64,000 nt of DNA from Neisseria uirgultaei (GTDB taxonomy: Bacteria > Pseudomonadota > Gammaproteobacteria > Burkholderiales > Neisseriaceae): NCBI RefSeq assembly GCF_962719845.1, contig NZ_CAUIYF010000008.1, forward strand, positions 17,836-81,835. The letters run 5' to 3'. Of this stretch, positions 9,215 through 17,575 are shown piece after piece. A program made the translations under genes and the position numbers. The notes beneath the pieces were generated by a model. That model was not told where the DNA came from and searched no databases. It saw nothing but the letters and a program-made list of their open reading frames with translations. The number at the start of each line of letters is the position of its first letter. The stretch's first letter is position 1.

Positions 9215-10525
9215 ATGGACACTTCAAAACAAACACTGTTGGACAGGATTTTCAATCTTCGGGCAAACGGTACAACGGTTCGCACCGAATTGATGGCGGG
9301 TTTGACGACTTTTTTGACGATGTGCTACATCGTTATCGTCAACCCGTTGATTTTGGGCGAGACCGGAATGGATATGGGGGCGGTATTCGTCGCCACCTGT
9401 ATCGCGTCTGCCATCGGCTGTTTTGTTATGGGTTTTGTCGGCAACTATCCGATTGCACTCGCACCGGGGATGGGGCTGAATGCCTATTTTACCTTTGCCG
9501 TTGTTAAGGGTATGGGCGTGCCTTGGCAGGTGGCTTTGGGTGCGGTGTTCATCTCCGGTCTGATTTTCATCCTGTTCAGCTTTTTTAAAGTCAGGGAAAT
9601 GCTGGTCAACGCACTGCCTATGGGTTTGAAAATGTCGATTGCTGCCGGTATAGGTCTGTTCTTGGCACTGATTTCCCTGAAAGGCGCAGGCATTATCGTG
9701 GCAAATCCGGCAACCTTGGTCGGTTTGGGCAATATTCATCAGCCCAGCGCACTGTTGGCGTTGTTCGGTTTTGCTATGGTGGTCGTATTGGGGCATTTCC
9801 GCGTTCAAGGCGCAATCATTATTACCATTTTGACGATTACCGTCATTGCCAGCCTGATGGGTTTGAACGAGTTTCACGGCATCATCGGCGAAGTACCGGG
9901 CATTGCGCCGACCTTTATGCAGATGGATTTTGAAGGCCTGTTTACCGTCAGCATGGTCAGTGTGATTTTCGTCTTCTTCTTGGTTGATCTGTTTGACAGT
10001 ACCGGAACGCTGGTCGGCATATCCCACCGTGCCGGACTGCTGGTGGACGGTAAGCTGCCCCGCCTGAAACGCGCACTGCTTGCAGACTCTACCGCCATTG
10101 TGGCGGGTGCGGCTTTGGGTACTTCTTCAACCACGCCTTATGTGGAAAGTGCGGCGGGCGTATCGGCAGGCGGCCGGACCGGTCTGACGGCGGTTACCGT
10201 CGGCGTATTGATGCTGGCGTGTCTGATGTTCTCCCCATTGGCGAAAAGTGTTCCCGCTTTTGCTACCGCGCCCGCCCTGCTTTACGTCGGCACGCAGATG
10301 CTCCGCAGCGCGAGGGACATTGATTGGGACGATATGACTGAAGCCGCGCCTGCATTCCTGACCATTGTCTTCATGCCGTTTACCTATTCGATTGCAGACG
10401 GTATCGCCTTCGGCTTCATCAGCTATGCCGTGGTCAAACTTTTGTGCCGCCGCACCAAAGACGTACCGCCTATGGTATGGGTTGTTGCCGTATTGTGGGC
10501 ATTGAAATTCTGGTATTTGGGCTGA
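9215..10525 (+). CDS. NCS2-family (AzgA-like) purine permease
   Basis: This is a predicted inner-membrane nucleobase transporter of 436 residues with many hydrophobic helices. The N-terminus with TVRTELMAGLTTFLTMCYI and NPLILGETGMD, the segment LAPGMGLNAYFTF, and LGTSSTTPYVESAAGVSAGGRTG match the AzgA/PbuG hypoxanthine-guanine-adenine branch of NCS2. The exact substrate cannot be read from sequence. It stands alone, 137 bases after ftsZ and past its terminator, and ends in a DUS hairpin. No purine riboswitch is evident upstream. Confidence 0.85.
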   Translation: MDTSKQTLLDRIFNLRANGTTVRTELMAGLTTFLTMCYIVIVNPLILGETGMDMGAVFVATCIASAIGCFVMGFVGNYPIALAPGMGLNAYFTFAVVKGMGVPWQVALGAVFISGLIFILFSFFKVREMLVNALPMGLKMSIAAGIGLFLALISLKGAGIIVANPATLVGLGNIHQPSALLALFGFAMVVVLGHFRVQGAIIITILTITVIASLMGLNEFHGIIGEVPGIAPTFMQMDFEGLFTVSMVSVIFVFFLVDLFDSTGTLVGISHRAGLLVDGKLPRLKRALLADSTAIVAGAALGTSSTTPYVESAAGVSAGGRTGLTAVTVGVLMLACLMFSPLAKSVPAFATAPALLYVGTQMLRSARDIDWDDMTEAAPAFLTIVFMPFTYSIADGIAFGFISYAVVKLLCRRTKDVPPMVWVVAVLWALKFWYLG

Positions 10526-10540
10526 TTGATTCGATATTAA

Positions 10541-10575
10541 AAATGCCGTCTGAAAGGTTTTCAGACGGCATTTTG
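10541..10575. terminator. DUS-pair terminator after the purine permease
   Basis: AAATGCCGTCTGAAA and TTTCAGACGGCATTTT form a near-perfect hairpin ending in Ts, 16 bases past the permease stop. Confidence 0.8.
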
Positions 10576-10626
10576 TTTGGCGTTTGGGCGTACAATACGG
10601 AAAACATGACGATAAGGACACAAACC

Positions 10627-11247
10627 ATGGCACAGTTTTTCGCCGTTCATCCCGACAATCCCCAAGAACGCCTCGTCAAGCAGGCAGTTGAAATCATCAA
10701 TCAAGGCGGCGTGGTGGTTTATCCGACCGATTCCTGTTATGCCTTGGGCTGCAAACTTGGCGATAAGGCGGCGATGGAACGCATACTCTCCATCCGCAAA
10801 ATCGATCAGAAACACCATCTGACACTGGTCTGTGCCGATTTGAGCGAGTTGGGTTCATATGCCAAAATCAACAACGTACAGTTTCGTCAGCTTAAAGCCG
10901 CCACACCCGGGCCTTATACTTTTATTTTACAGGCGACGAAGGATGTGCCGGCGCGCACGCTGCACCCGAAACGCAAAACCATCGGGCTGCGTATTCCCGA
11001 TAATGCCATTGCACAAGCCCTGTTGGAGGAGTTGGGCGAGCCGCTTTTAAGCTGCACCCTGATGTTGCCCGAAGATGGCGAACCGCTGACCGACCCTTAT
11101 GAAATCCGCGACCGCTTGGAACACGCCGTCGATTTGGTGATTGATGGCGGCTGGTGCGGAACCGATCCGACTACCGTCATCGACATGACCGACGGCACGG
11201 AACTGGTGCGCCGAGGTTGCGGCGATACGGCGGTGTTCGGTTTGTAG
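10627..11247 (+). CDS. YciO/YrdC/Sua5-family protein
   Basis: The product is a 206-residue single-domain protein of the family that makes threonylcarbamoyl-AMP for tRNA t6A modification. The start of the domain shows QAVEIINQGGVVVYPTDSCYALGC, then KHHLTLVCADLSELGSYA and TPGPYTFILQATKDVP. Length and lack of the Sua5 C-terminal domain resemble E. coli YciO, whose exact role is unsettled. I chose the ATG at 10627 because AAGGA (10614-10618) sits eight bases ahead; an in-frame ATG at 10606 is an alternative. Confidence 0.8.
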   Translation: MAQFFAVHPDNPQERLVKQAVEIINQGGVVVYPTDSCYALGCKLGDKAAMERILSIRKIDQKHHLTLVCADLSELGSYAKINNVQFRQLKAATPGPYTFILQATKDVPARTLHPKRKTIGLRIPDNAIAQALLEELGEPLLSCTLMLPEDGEPLTDPYEIRDRLEHAVDLVIDGGWCGTDPTTVIDMTDGTELVRRGCGDTAVFGL

Positions 11248-11370
11248 GGAAACCGATGCCGTCTGAAGCATCAGCCGTCCGAACGTATCGGGTGTTTTGC
11301 CGTTTACGGAAGTTCGAAATGCCGCCGCACATTTTGTTTCAGGCGGATTGTCTGTTCGGAACATCAAACA

Positions 11371-11403
11371 AAATGCCGTCTGAAAGCCCTTCAGACGGCA
11401 TTG
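11371..11403. terminator. Bidirectional DUS-pair terminator between the YciO-like gene and purH
   Basis: AAATGCCGTCTGAA and TTCAGACGGCATT face each other around AGCCC. The pair lies 123 bases after the YciO-like stop and 15 bases after the purH stop on the other strand, so it can serve both. Confidence 0.75.
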
Positions 11404-11418
11404 CCTTGTTTATCTGCA

Positions 11419-13011
11419 TTAATGGCGGAAGTGGCGCACGCCGGTTACGACCATCGCAATGCCGTGTTCGTCCGCTGCGTCAAAGACTTCTTGGTCGCGC
11501 ATCGAACCTGCCGGATGAATGATGGCTTTGATGCCTTGCTCGGCAATCACGTCCACGCCGTCGCGGAACGGGAAGAAGGCATCGGAGGCGGCGCACGCAC
11601 CGTTTAAGTCCAAACCTGCATCTTGCGCTTTGCGAGCGGCGATGCGGGTGCTGTCCACGCGGCTCATTTGGCCTGCGCCGATGCCGTAGGTTTGACCACC
11701 TTTGCCGAAGACGATGGCGTTGGATTTGACGTATTTGGCGACGTTCCATACGAACATCAGGTCGTTCCATTCTTGCTCGGTCGGTTGGCGTTTGGAGACG
11801 ACTTTCAAATCGGCGCGGCTGATGCGGTGGATGTCGGGCGTTTGTACCAACAGTCCGCCGCCGACGCGTTTGAGTTCAAAGCGGTTCGCGCCTGCTTCGA
11901 GCGGGGTTGTTAGAGAAATTTGCAATACGCGCACGTTTTTCTTGGTGGCGGCGATTTCGAGGGCTTCGGCGGTAAACTTCGGCGCCATCAGCACTTCCAT
12001 AAATTGGTTGTCGGTAATCTGTTTCACGGTTTCGCCGTCCACTTCGCGGTTGAAGGCGATGATGCCGCCGAACGCGCTGGTGGTGTCGGTGGCGTAGGCG
12101 AGTTTGTAGGCGTCCAAGGTATTGGAGGCGATGGCGACGCCGCATGGATTGGCGTGTTTCACGATCACGCAGGCGGGCGCGTCGAAGGATTTGACGGCTT
12201 CCCACGCGGCATCGGCATCGGCGATGTTGTTGTAAGACAATTCTTTGCCTTGCAGCTGTTTGTAGGCGGAAAGGCTGCCTGCGGCGGGGTAAATATCGCG
12301 GTAGAACGCGGCGCGTTGGTGCGGATTTTCACCGTAGCGCATGTCTTGCACTTTAATCCAGCTTTGGTTGAACCGGCTTGGGAATTCGCCGATTTCAGGC
12401 TCTCCGCTCAAAACGCCGTCTGAAAGCGAGGTCAGGTAGTTGGAAATCATGCCGTCGTATTGGGCGGTATGGCTGAATGCTTTGCGTGAGAGGTTGAAAC
12501 GGGTTTTGTCGCTCAATGCGCCGTTGTTGGCTTCGAGTTCGGCAGCGATGGCGGGGAAATCGGCGGTATCAGTAACGATGGCGACATGTTTCCAGTTTTT
12601 CGCGGCAGAGCGCACCATGGTCGGGCCGCCGATGTCGATGTTTTCAATCGCGTCTTCCAGCGTGCAGCCGGGCTTGGCGATGGTAGCGGCGAAGGGGTAA
12701 AGGTTGACGCATACGAGGTCGATATTGCCGATGCCGTGTTCTTCCATCTTGGCGACGTGTTCGTCCAAATCGCGCCGACCCAAAATACCGCCGTGGATTT
12801 TCGGATGCAGGGTTTTCACGCGGCCATCGAGCATTTCGGGAAAACCGGTATAGTCGGCGACTTCAATCACGGGAACGCCCGCATCAGCAAGCAGTTTCGC
12901 CGTGCCGCCAGTGGAGAGGATTTCAACACCGAGCTTGTGCAGGGTTTGGGCAAATTCGACCGCGCCTGCCTTGTCGGACAGGCTGATCAGGGCGCGTTTG
13001 ATGACGGACAT
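11419..13011 (-). CDS. purH: PurH, AICAR formyltransferase / IMP cyclohydrolase
   Basis: This bifunctional cytoplasmic enzyme of 530 residues carries out the last two steps of IMP synthesis. The N-terminal IMP cyclohydrolase domain starts with IKRALISLSDKAGAVEFAQ and includes GGTAKLLADAGVPVIEVADYT. The larger C-terminal transformylase domain contains KHANPCGVA with the catalytic Lys-His. It ends with GMVVTG-type sequence (IAMVVTGVRHFRH). An uptake sequence lies inside the coding region near 12415. It is the third of three tandem minus-strand genes (serB, CLC, purH), separated from the others by DUS hairpins, so probably transcribed on its own. Confidence 0.96.
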   Translation of the reverse strand: MSVIKRALISLSDKAGAVEFAQTLHKLGVEILSTGGTAKLLADAGVPVIEVADYTGFPEMLDGRVKTLHPKIHGGILGRRDLDEHVAKMEEHGIGNIDLVCVNLYPFAATIAKPGCTLEDAIENIDIGGPTMVRSAAKNWKHVAIVTDTADFPAIAAELEANNGALSDKTRFNLSRKAFSHTAQYDGMISNYLTSLSDGVLSGEPEIGEFPSRFNQSWIKVQDMRYGENPHQRAAFYRDIYPAAGSLSAYKQLQGKELSYNNIADADAAWEAVKSFDAPACVIVKHANPCGVAIASNTLDAYKLAYATDTTSAFGGIIAFNREVDGETVKQITDNQFMEVLMAPKFTAEALEIAATKKNVRVLQISLTTPLEAGANRFELKRVGGGLLVQTPDIHRISRADLKVVSKRQPTEQEWNDLMFVWNVAKYVKSNAIVFGKGGQTYGIGAGQMSRVDSTRIAARKAQDAGLDLNGACAASDAFFPFRDGVDVIAEQGIKAIIHPAGSMRDQEVFDAADEHGIAMVVTGVRHFRH

Positions 13012-13130
13012 TGTGGCTTCCTTTTCTGACAGTTGGATGGGGAAAGGGGAACTTTTTCGGGGCGGTATTATCCGCTATTTTCAGTTTTTTGGCAGTAGGT
13101 TTTTGCAGATATTGTTGACAATTTACAAAG

Positions 13131-13163
13131 AAATGCCGTCTGAAAACCTTTCAGACGGCATTT
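13131..13163. terminator. DUS-pair terminator after the CLC channel gene
   Basis: AAATGCCGTCTGAAA / TTTCAGACGGCATTT hairpin lies nine bases past the stop of the minus-strand CLC gene and upstream of purH. Confidence 0.75.
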
Positions 13164-13171
13164 GTCGGCAT

Positions 13172-14395
13172 TCATTTGAAGCCCATTTTTCCCGATGTTC
13201 CCAATGCCCCCGCCATGCCGATGCACAAAGGCAGCAGCAGGGACAGCGGCGCGTAGGTCAGTTCTAATACGAACACAATGGCGGTCAGCGGCATTTTGAG
13301 CGATACGCCGAGAAACACCGCCGCTCCGACGACTGCCGCGCTTTCAGACGGCATTTCGAGGAAGACGCTGTTCCACGCGGCGGCGGCTGCAAAAGAAATG
13401 GTGCTGCCGAGCATCATGGACGGCGTAATCAGTCCGCCGTATGCGCCTGCCGCCAGTGCCATCAAAACGACCGCCCATTTGACGGCGGTCAACTCAAGGC
13501 TGTATTGCCAGCCTGTCAAACCGCCAAAGGTCAGTTGGTTGCCTGCTTTGCCGTTGCCCAAAATTTCGGGAAACCAAACGGAAATCACGCCGATGAGTGC
13601 AAACATACAGACTGCCAAGGGAATGATTTTGATGTTGTCGCGCTTGATGAAGGGAAACTTTTGGGCGGTACGCTGGAAAAAGACGGCGGCTGCGCCCAAT
13701 ATCGGGCCGATGACGGCGGAAAACCAAAGAAATGAAGTGTTTACGGCAAGGTTGGTGGGATGATATTGCTGCACGTCGCCCAAGCCGATGCGTGCGACGG
13801 CGGTGGCGATGACGGAAGTCAGCAATGCGGCGACGACGGCTTGCTGCGTCCACACACCCAACATCGCTTCGAGGATAAACAGCGTGGAGGCGAGCGGCAC
13901 GTTATACACCGCCGCCAAGCCCGCGCCCGAGGCGCACGCAATCAGCAGCCGCATTTCACCTTCGTCCAAACCCAAGCGTTTGCCGCCTGCGGAAGCAAAC
14001 GCGGCAGTCATTTCGCGCGGCGCGACTTCCCGTCCGAGCGGCGAACCGAGTCCGACCGTTATGATTTGCAGCAGAACATGGAAAACCGTCGTCAGAAACG
14101 GCAGCCCCTGCAACGGCTGTTTCAAGGCGGCTTTGATTTCGATTTGCGGCTTGCCGAAACGTTTGAGCAGCCACCAGCCGACTCCTGCGACCGCGCCGCA
14201 CAGCGTCAGCACGGCAACGCGCCGCATACCGGAAGCCTGTGCCACGCCTTCGCGGAACGAAGTGTACACGCCGTCCGCGCCATAACCGTAGGCGGTATGC
14301 TGTATGAAGTGCATCAGTTCCGTCAGCACAATGCCGACCAGACCGCCGATAACGCCCGCTGCTGCCAGGGCAAACCAAAGTTTTCTGCGTCCCAC
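13172..14395 (-). CDS. CLC-family chloride channel/transporter
   Basis: This is a predicted inner-membrane CLC protein of 407 residues, probably moving chloride or another small anion. Recognisable are LGSPLGREVAPREMTAAF (in place of the usual GREGP selectivity segment), SGAGLAAVYNVPLASTLFILE, and GGLITPSMMLG (in place of GIFAP). The Glu at the gating position is kept. A classical N-terminal GSGIP is not obvious and no CBS domains follow, so this is a short, divergent member. DUS hairpins flank it on both sides. Confidence 0.85.
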   Translation of the reverse strand: MGRRKLWFALAAAGVIGGLVGIVLTELMHFIQHTAYGYGADGVYTSFREGVAQASGMRRVAVLTLCGAVAGVGWWLLKRFGKPQIEIKAALKQPLQGLPFLTTVFHVLLQIITVGLGSPLGREVAPREMTAAFASAGGKRLGLDEGEMRLLIACASGAGLAAVYNVPLASTLFILEAMLGVWTQQAVVAALLTSVIATAVARIGLGDVQQYHPTNLAVNTSFLWFSAVIGPILGAAAVFFQRTAQKFPFIKRDNIKIIPLAVCMFALIGVISVWFPEILGNGKAGNQLTFGGLTGWQYSLELTAVKWAVVLMALAAGAYGGLITPSMMLGSTISFAAAAAWNSVFLEMPSESAAVVGAAVFLGVSLKMPLTAIVFVLELTYAPLSLLLPLCIGMAGALGTSGKMGFK

Positions 14396-14412
14396 TGTCG
14401 TTCCTGCCGTTC

Positions 14413-14444
14413 AAATGCCGTCTGAAAACCTTTCAGACGGCATC
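14413..14444. terminator. DUS-pair terminator after serB
   Basis: AAATGCCGTCTGAAA / TTTCAGACGGCAT hairpin between the stop of minus-strand serB and the start of the CLC gene. Confidence 0.7.
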
Positions 14445-14458
14445 CGTTTCCTATCCGC

Positions 14459-15292
14459 CTATCCGAACAGGCCGCGTACACGCTCCAAACCGCCGAAGTT
14501 GATACAGGCATCGGCGGCTGCCTGCGCTTTCGGTTTGGCGCGGTAAGCCACGCCTATGCCCGCTTCTTTGAGCATCGGAATATCGTTCGCACCGTCGCCC
14601 ATCGCCAACACCTGATGCGGCTGCAATCCGAGGAGGCTGCGGTATTCGCGCAACAAATCTGCCTTTGCCTGCGCGTCGATGATTCTGCCTTTCAGACGGC
14701 CGGTCAGCCTGCCGTTTTCAATTTCCAAAATATTGGCGTGTTGGTATTCGAAGCCGAGGCGTTGTTGCAGCCTTTCGGTAAAAAACGTGAAGCCGCCCGA
14801 CACCAGCAGGAATTTCACATCGTGCCTTTTGCATTCGTCCAACAAAAATTCCGCACCGGGCGAGAGCTTCAAAACGTTTTCATAAACGTCCGCCAAAATC
14901 TGTTCGTCCAATCCCGCCAACAGCGCAACGCGGCTGCGTAAAGACTGTTCGAAATCGAGTTCGCCGCGCATCGAGCGTTCGGTAATTTCTGCCACGCGGT
15001 CTTTCAAGCCGACACCCGCCGCAATTTCATCGACGCATTCGATGGTGATCAGCGTCGAATCCATATCGCTGACAATCAAACCGAGTTCGCCGAAATCCAT
15101 ATCCGGCAACACGGCGTAATCGATTTGACGGCTGCCAAGCAACGCCGCGTCTGCCCCGCTTAAAGAAAAGCCTTCTTCAACAATAAAACGCATACGCTTT
15201 TCATCGGCGCAATCAGGTTCGGGCAGGCGGGAGGGGGGGTCGGAAGGCAGGGCTTCGGCGGAGGGAAATTGGAGGACGAGGGCTTGCGGCAT
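14459..15292 (-). CDS. serB: SerB, phosphoserine phosphatase
   Basis: This is a cytoplasmic HAD phosphatase of 277 residues that makes L-serine from phosphoserine. Motif I is VSDMDSTLITIECVDEIA (nucleophile Asp), motif II LLVSGGFTFFTERL, and motif IV GDGANDIPMLKEAGIGVAY. About 75 N-terminal residues precede the HAD core. Near the N-terminus seven coding-strand cytosines (the Gs at 15233-15239) encode part of DPPSR. That is long enough to slip occasionally, and an internal Met (MRFIVEEG) could allow a shorter product. The start is ATG 15292. Confidence 0.94.
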   Translation of the reverse strand: MPQALVLQFPSAEALPSDPPSRLPEPDCADEKRMRFIVEEGFSLSGADAALLGSRQIDYAVLPDMDFGELGLIVSDMDSTLITIECVDEIAAGVGLKDRVAEITERSMRGELDFEQSLRSRVALLAGLDEQILADVYENVLKLSPGAEFLLDECKRHDVKFLLVSGGFTFFTERLQQRLGFEYQHANILEIENGRLTGRLKGRIIDAQAKADLLREYRSLLGLQPHQVLAMGDGANDIPMLKEAGIGVAYRAKPKAQAAADACINFGGLERVRGLFG

Positions 15293-15481
15293 AAAGGCGG
15301 CTCAAAAAATGCGGATTATATAGTGAAACGGCAAAGAATGTTACGGCGGGCTGGACTGCAATTGGAAAATGACTTCAAACGCAAACGGCAGTATGTGTCG
15401 GACAACACGGGAAAATGCCGCAACTATTGCCAGCCTGATGAAAATTCGTTATAAGGGGATTATCTAAAATATATTAACATT

Positions 15482-15551
15482 TGAAGTGAATCGGCTTTAA
15501 ACCGGTACGGCGTTGCTCCGCCCTACCCTGATTTAAATTTAACCCACGATA
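15482..15551. repeat. Internally deleted, degenerate Correia element remnant
   Basis: The left side (TTTAAACCGGTACGGCGTTG) and right side (CCTGATTTAAATTTAA followed by CCCACGATA) resemble the two ends of a Correia element, but only about 70 bases remain instead of about 105-155. The terminal TATAGTGGATTAA boxes have drifted. It lies directly upstream of pntA and may supply promoter sequence. Confidence 0.55.
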
Positions 15552-15581
15552 CATATAAACAACCTGAAAAAGGATTCAGAG

Positions 15582-17123
15582 ATGAAAATCGGTATCCCAC
15601 GCGAGTCATTATCCGGCGAAACCCGCGTCGCCTGCACGCCCGCCACCGTCGCCCTGCTGGGCAAACTGGGCTTTGAAACCGTTGTCGAAAGCGGCGCAGG
15701 TTTGGCGGCAAGTTTGGACGATGCCGCTTACCAAACAGCAGGCGCGACCGTTGCCGACAAAGCGGCGGTTTGGGCCTGCCCTTTGATTTATAAGGTCAAC
15801 GCGCCGTCCGAAGACGAGCTGCCGCTTTTGAACGAAGGTCAAACCATCGTCAGCTTCCTGTGGCCGCGCCAAAACGAAGCCTTGGTCGAAGCCTTGCGCG
15901 CCAAGAAAGTGAACGCGCTGGCGATGGACATGGTGCCCCGCATTTCCCGAGCGCAGGCTTTGGACGCTTTGTCTTCGATGGCAAACATCAGCGGCTACCG
16001 CGCCGTGATTGAAGCCGCCAACGCCTTCGGGCGTTTCTTCACCGGTCAAATTACTGCCGCAGGCAAAGTGCCGCCTGCGCAGGTTTTGGTAATTGGTGCA
16101 GGTGTGGCAGGTTTGGCGGCAATCGGTACGGCAAACTCGCTCGGCGCAGTGGTGCGCGCGTTCGATACCCGCTTGGAAGTGGCGGAACAAATCGAATCGA
16201 TGGGCGGCAAGTTCCTGAAACTCGACTTCCCGCAAGAATCGGGCGGCAGCGGCGACGGCTACGCCAAAGTGATGAGCGACGAATTTATCGCCGCCGAAAT
16301 GAAGCTCTTTGCCGAACAGGCGAAAGAAGTGGACATCATCATCACCACCGCCGCCATTCCGGGCAAACCCGCGCCCAAGCTGATTACCAAAGAAATGGTG
16401 GAAAGCATGAAATCCGGCTCCGTCATCGTCGATTTGGCGGCGGCGACGGGCGGCAACTGCGAACTCACCCGACCGGGCGAATTGTCCGTAACCGGCAACG
16501 GCGTGAAAATCATCGGCTACACCGACATGGCAAACCGCCTTGCCGGACAGTCTTCCCAGCTTTACGCCACCAACTTGGTCAACCTGACCAAGCTGTTAAG
16601 CCCGAACAAAGACGGCGAAATCACGCTGGACTTCGAAGACGTGATTATCCGCAACATGACCGTTACCCGCGACGGCGAAATCACCTTCCCGCCTCCGCCG
16701 ATTCAGGTTTCCGCCCAGCCGCAGCAAACGCCGTCTGAAAAAGCCATGCCTGCCGCCAAGCCCGAGCCGAAACCCGTTCCCCTGTGGAAAAAACTCGCGC
16801 CCGCCGTTATCGCCGCCGTATTGGTGCTGTGGGTTGGCGCGGTCGCACCCGCAGCATTCCTGAACCACTTTATCGTGTTCGTCCTCGCCTGCGTCATCGG
16901 CTACTATGTCGTTTGGAACGTCAGCCACTCGCTGCACACCCCGCTGATGTCGGTAACCAACGCCATCTCCGGCATCATTGTCGTCGGCGCGCTGCTGCAA
17001 ATCAGCCAAGGCAACGGTTTCGTGACCCTGCTTGCGTTCATCGCCATCCTGATTGCCGGCATCAACATCTTCGGCGGCTTCTTCGTAACGCGCCGGATGT
17101 TGAATATGTTTAGGAAAGGATAA
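15582..17123 (+). CDS. pntA: PntA, NAD(P) transhydrogenase alpha subunit
   Basis: PntA (513 residues) is the NAD(H)-binding subunit of the proton-translocating transhydrogenase in the inner membrane. The N-terminal catalytic domain has MKIGIPRESLSGETRVACTP and the Rossmann segment VIGAGVAGLAAIGTANSLGA near residue 170. After a Pro/Lys-rich linker containing an uptake-sequence core (TPSEKAMP), the C-terminus has several hydrophobic helices. AAGGA precedes the ATG. It begins a three-gene set with a MAPEG gene and pntB. Intact and of normal length for the fused alpha form. Confidence 0.95.
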   Translation: MKIGIPRESLSGETRVACTPATVALLGKLGFETVVESGAGLAASLDDAAYQTAGATVADKAAVWACPLIYKVNAPSEDELPLLNEGQTIVSFLWPRQNEALVEALRAKKVNALAMDMVPRISRAQALDALSSMANISGYRAVIEAANAFGRFFTGQITAAGKVPPAQVLVIGAGVAGLAAIGTANSLGAVVRAFDTRLEVAEQIESMGGKFLKLDFPQESGGSGDGYAKVMSDEFIAAEMKLFAEQAKEVDIIITTAAIPGKPAPKLITKEMVESMKSGSVIVDLAAATGGNCELTRPGELSVTGNGVKIIGYTDMANRLAGQSSQLYATNLVNLTKLLSPNKDGEITLDFEDVIIRNMTVTRDGEITFPPPPIQVSAQPQQTPSEKAMPAAKPEPKPVPLWKKLAPAVIAAVLVLWVGAVAPAAFLNHFIVFVLACVIGYYVVWNVSHSLHTPLMSVTNAISGIIVVGALLQISQGNGFVTLLAFIAILIAGINIFGGFFVTRRMLNMFRKG

Positions 17124-17126
17124 AGC

Positions 17127-17510
17127 ATGACTTTCGCCTATTGGTGCATTCTGATTGCCTGCCTATTGCCGCTTTTTTGTGCGGCGTATGCCAAAAAAGC
17201 GGGCGGATTCCAGTTTAAAGACAACCACAATCCGCGTGATTTTCTGGCGCGTACCCAAGGTGCTGCTGCCCGTGCCCACGCCGCGCAGCAAAACGGTTTT
17301 GAAGCCTTTGCACCGTTTGCCGCCGCCGTTTTGACGGCACACGCAACCGGCAATGCCGGACAAGCAACCGTCAACACGCTTGCCGGCCTGTTCATCCTGT
17401 TCCGCCTCGCCTTTATCTGGTGCTACATCGCAGACAAAGCAGCATTACGCTCGCTGATGTGGGCAGGCGGATTTGCCTGCACCGTCGGGCTGTTTGTCGC
17501 GGCTGCTTGA
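17127..17510 (+). CDS. MAPEG-family membrane protein
   Basis: This is a small inner-membrane protein of 127 residues with four predicted hydrophobic stretches. The segment RTQGAAARAHAAQQNGFEAFAPFAAAV, carrying a conserved Asn-Glu pair, is typical of bacterial MAPEG proteins (relatives of microsomal glutathione transferases). The enzymatic role is unknown. The ATG follows the pntA stop by three bases and pntB comes 65 bases later, so it sits inside the transhydrogenase operon. A possible link to glutathione and NADPH metabolism is only inference. Confidence 0.8.
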   Translation: MTFAYWCILIACLLPLFCAAYAKKAGGFQFKDNHNPRDFLARTQGAAARAHAAQQNGFEAFAPFAAAVLTAHATGNAGQATVNTLAGLFILFRLAFIWCYIADKAALRSLMWAGGFACTVGLFVAAA

Positions 17511-17515
17511 AACAG

Positions 17516-17542
17516 ATGCCGTCTGAACAGTTCGGACGGCAT
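17516..17542. repeat. DUS inverted pair between the MAPEG gene and pntB
   Basis: GATGCCGTCTGAAC and GTTCGGACGGCATC form a short hairpin without a T-run. It may process or attenuate the transcript rather than end it. Confidence 0.6.
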
Positions 17543-17575
17543 CGGAAACAAATTATCGAAAATCGGAGAATTTCT

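Noticed and set aside
15269..15454. 61-codon plus-strand ORF between serB and pntA
   Set aside because: Overlaps the serB start region, has no family resemblance and no ribosome site. The stretch is better explained as promoter and Correia remnant.
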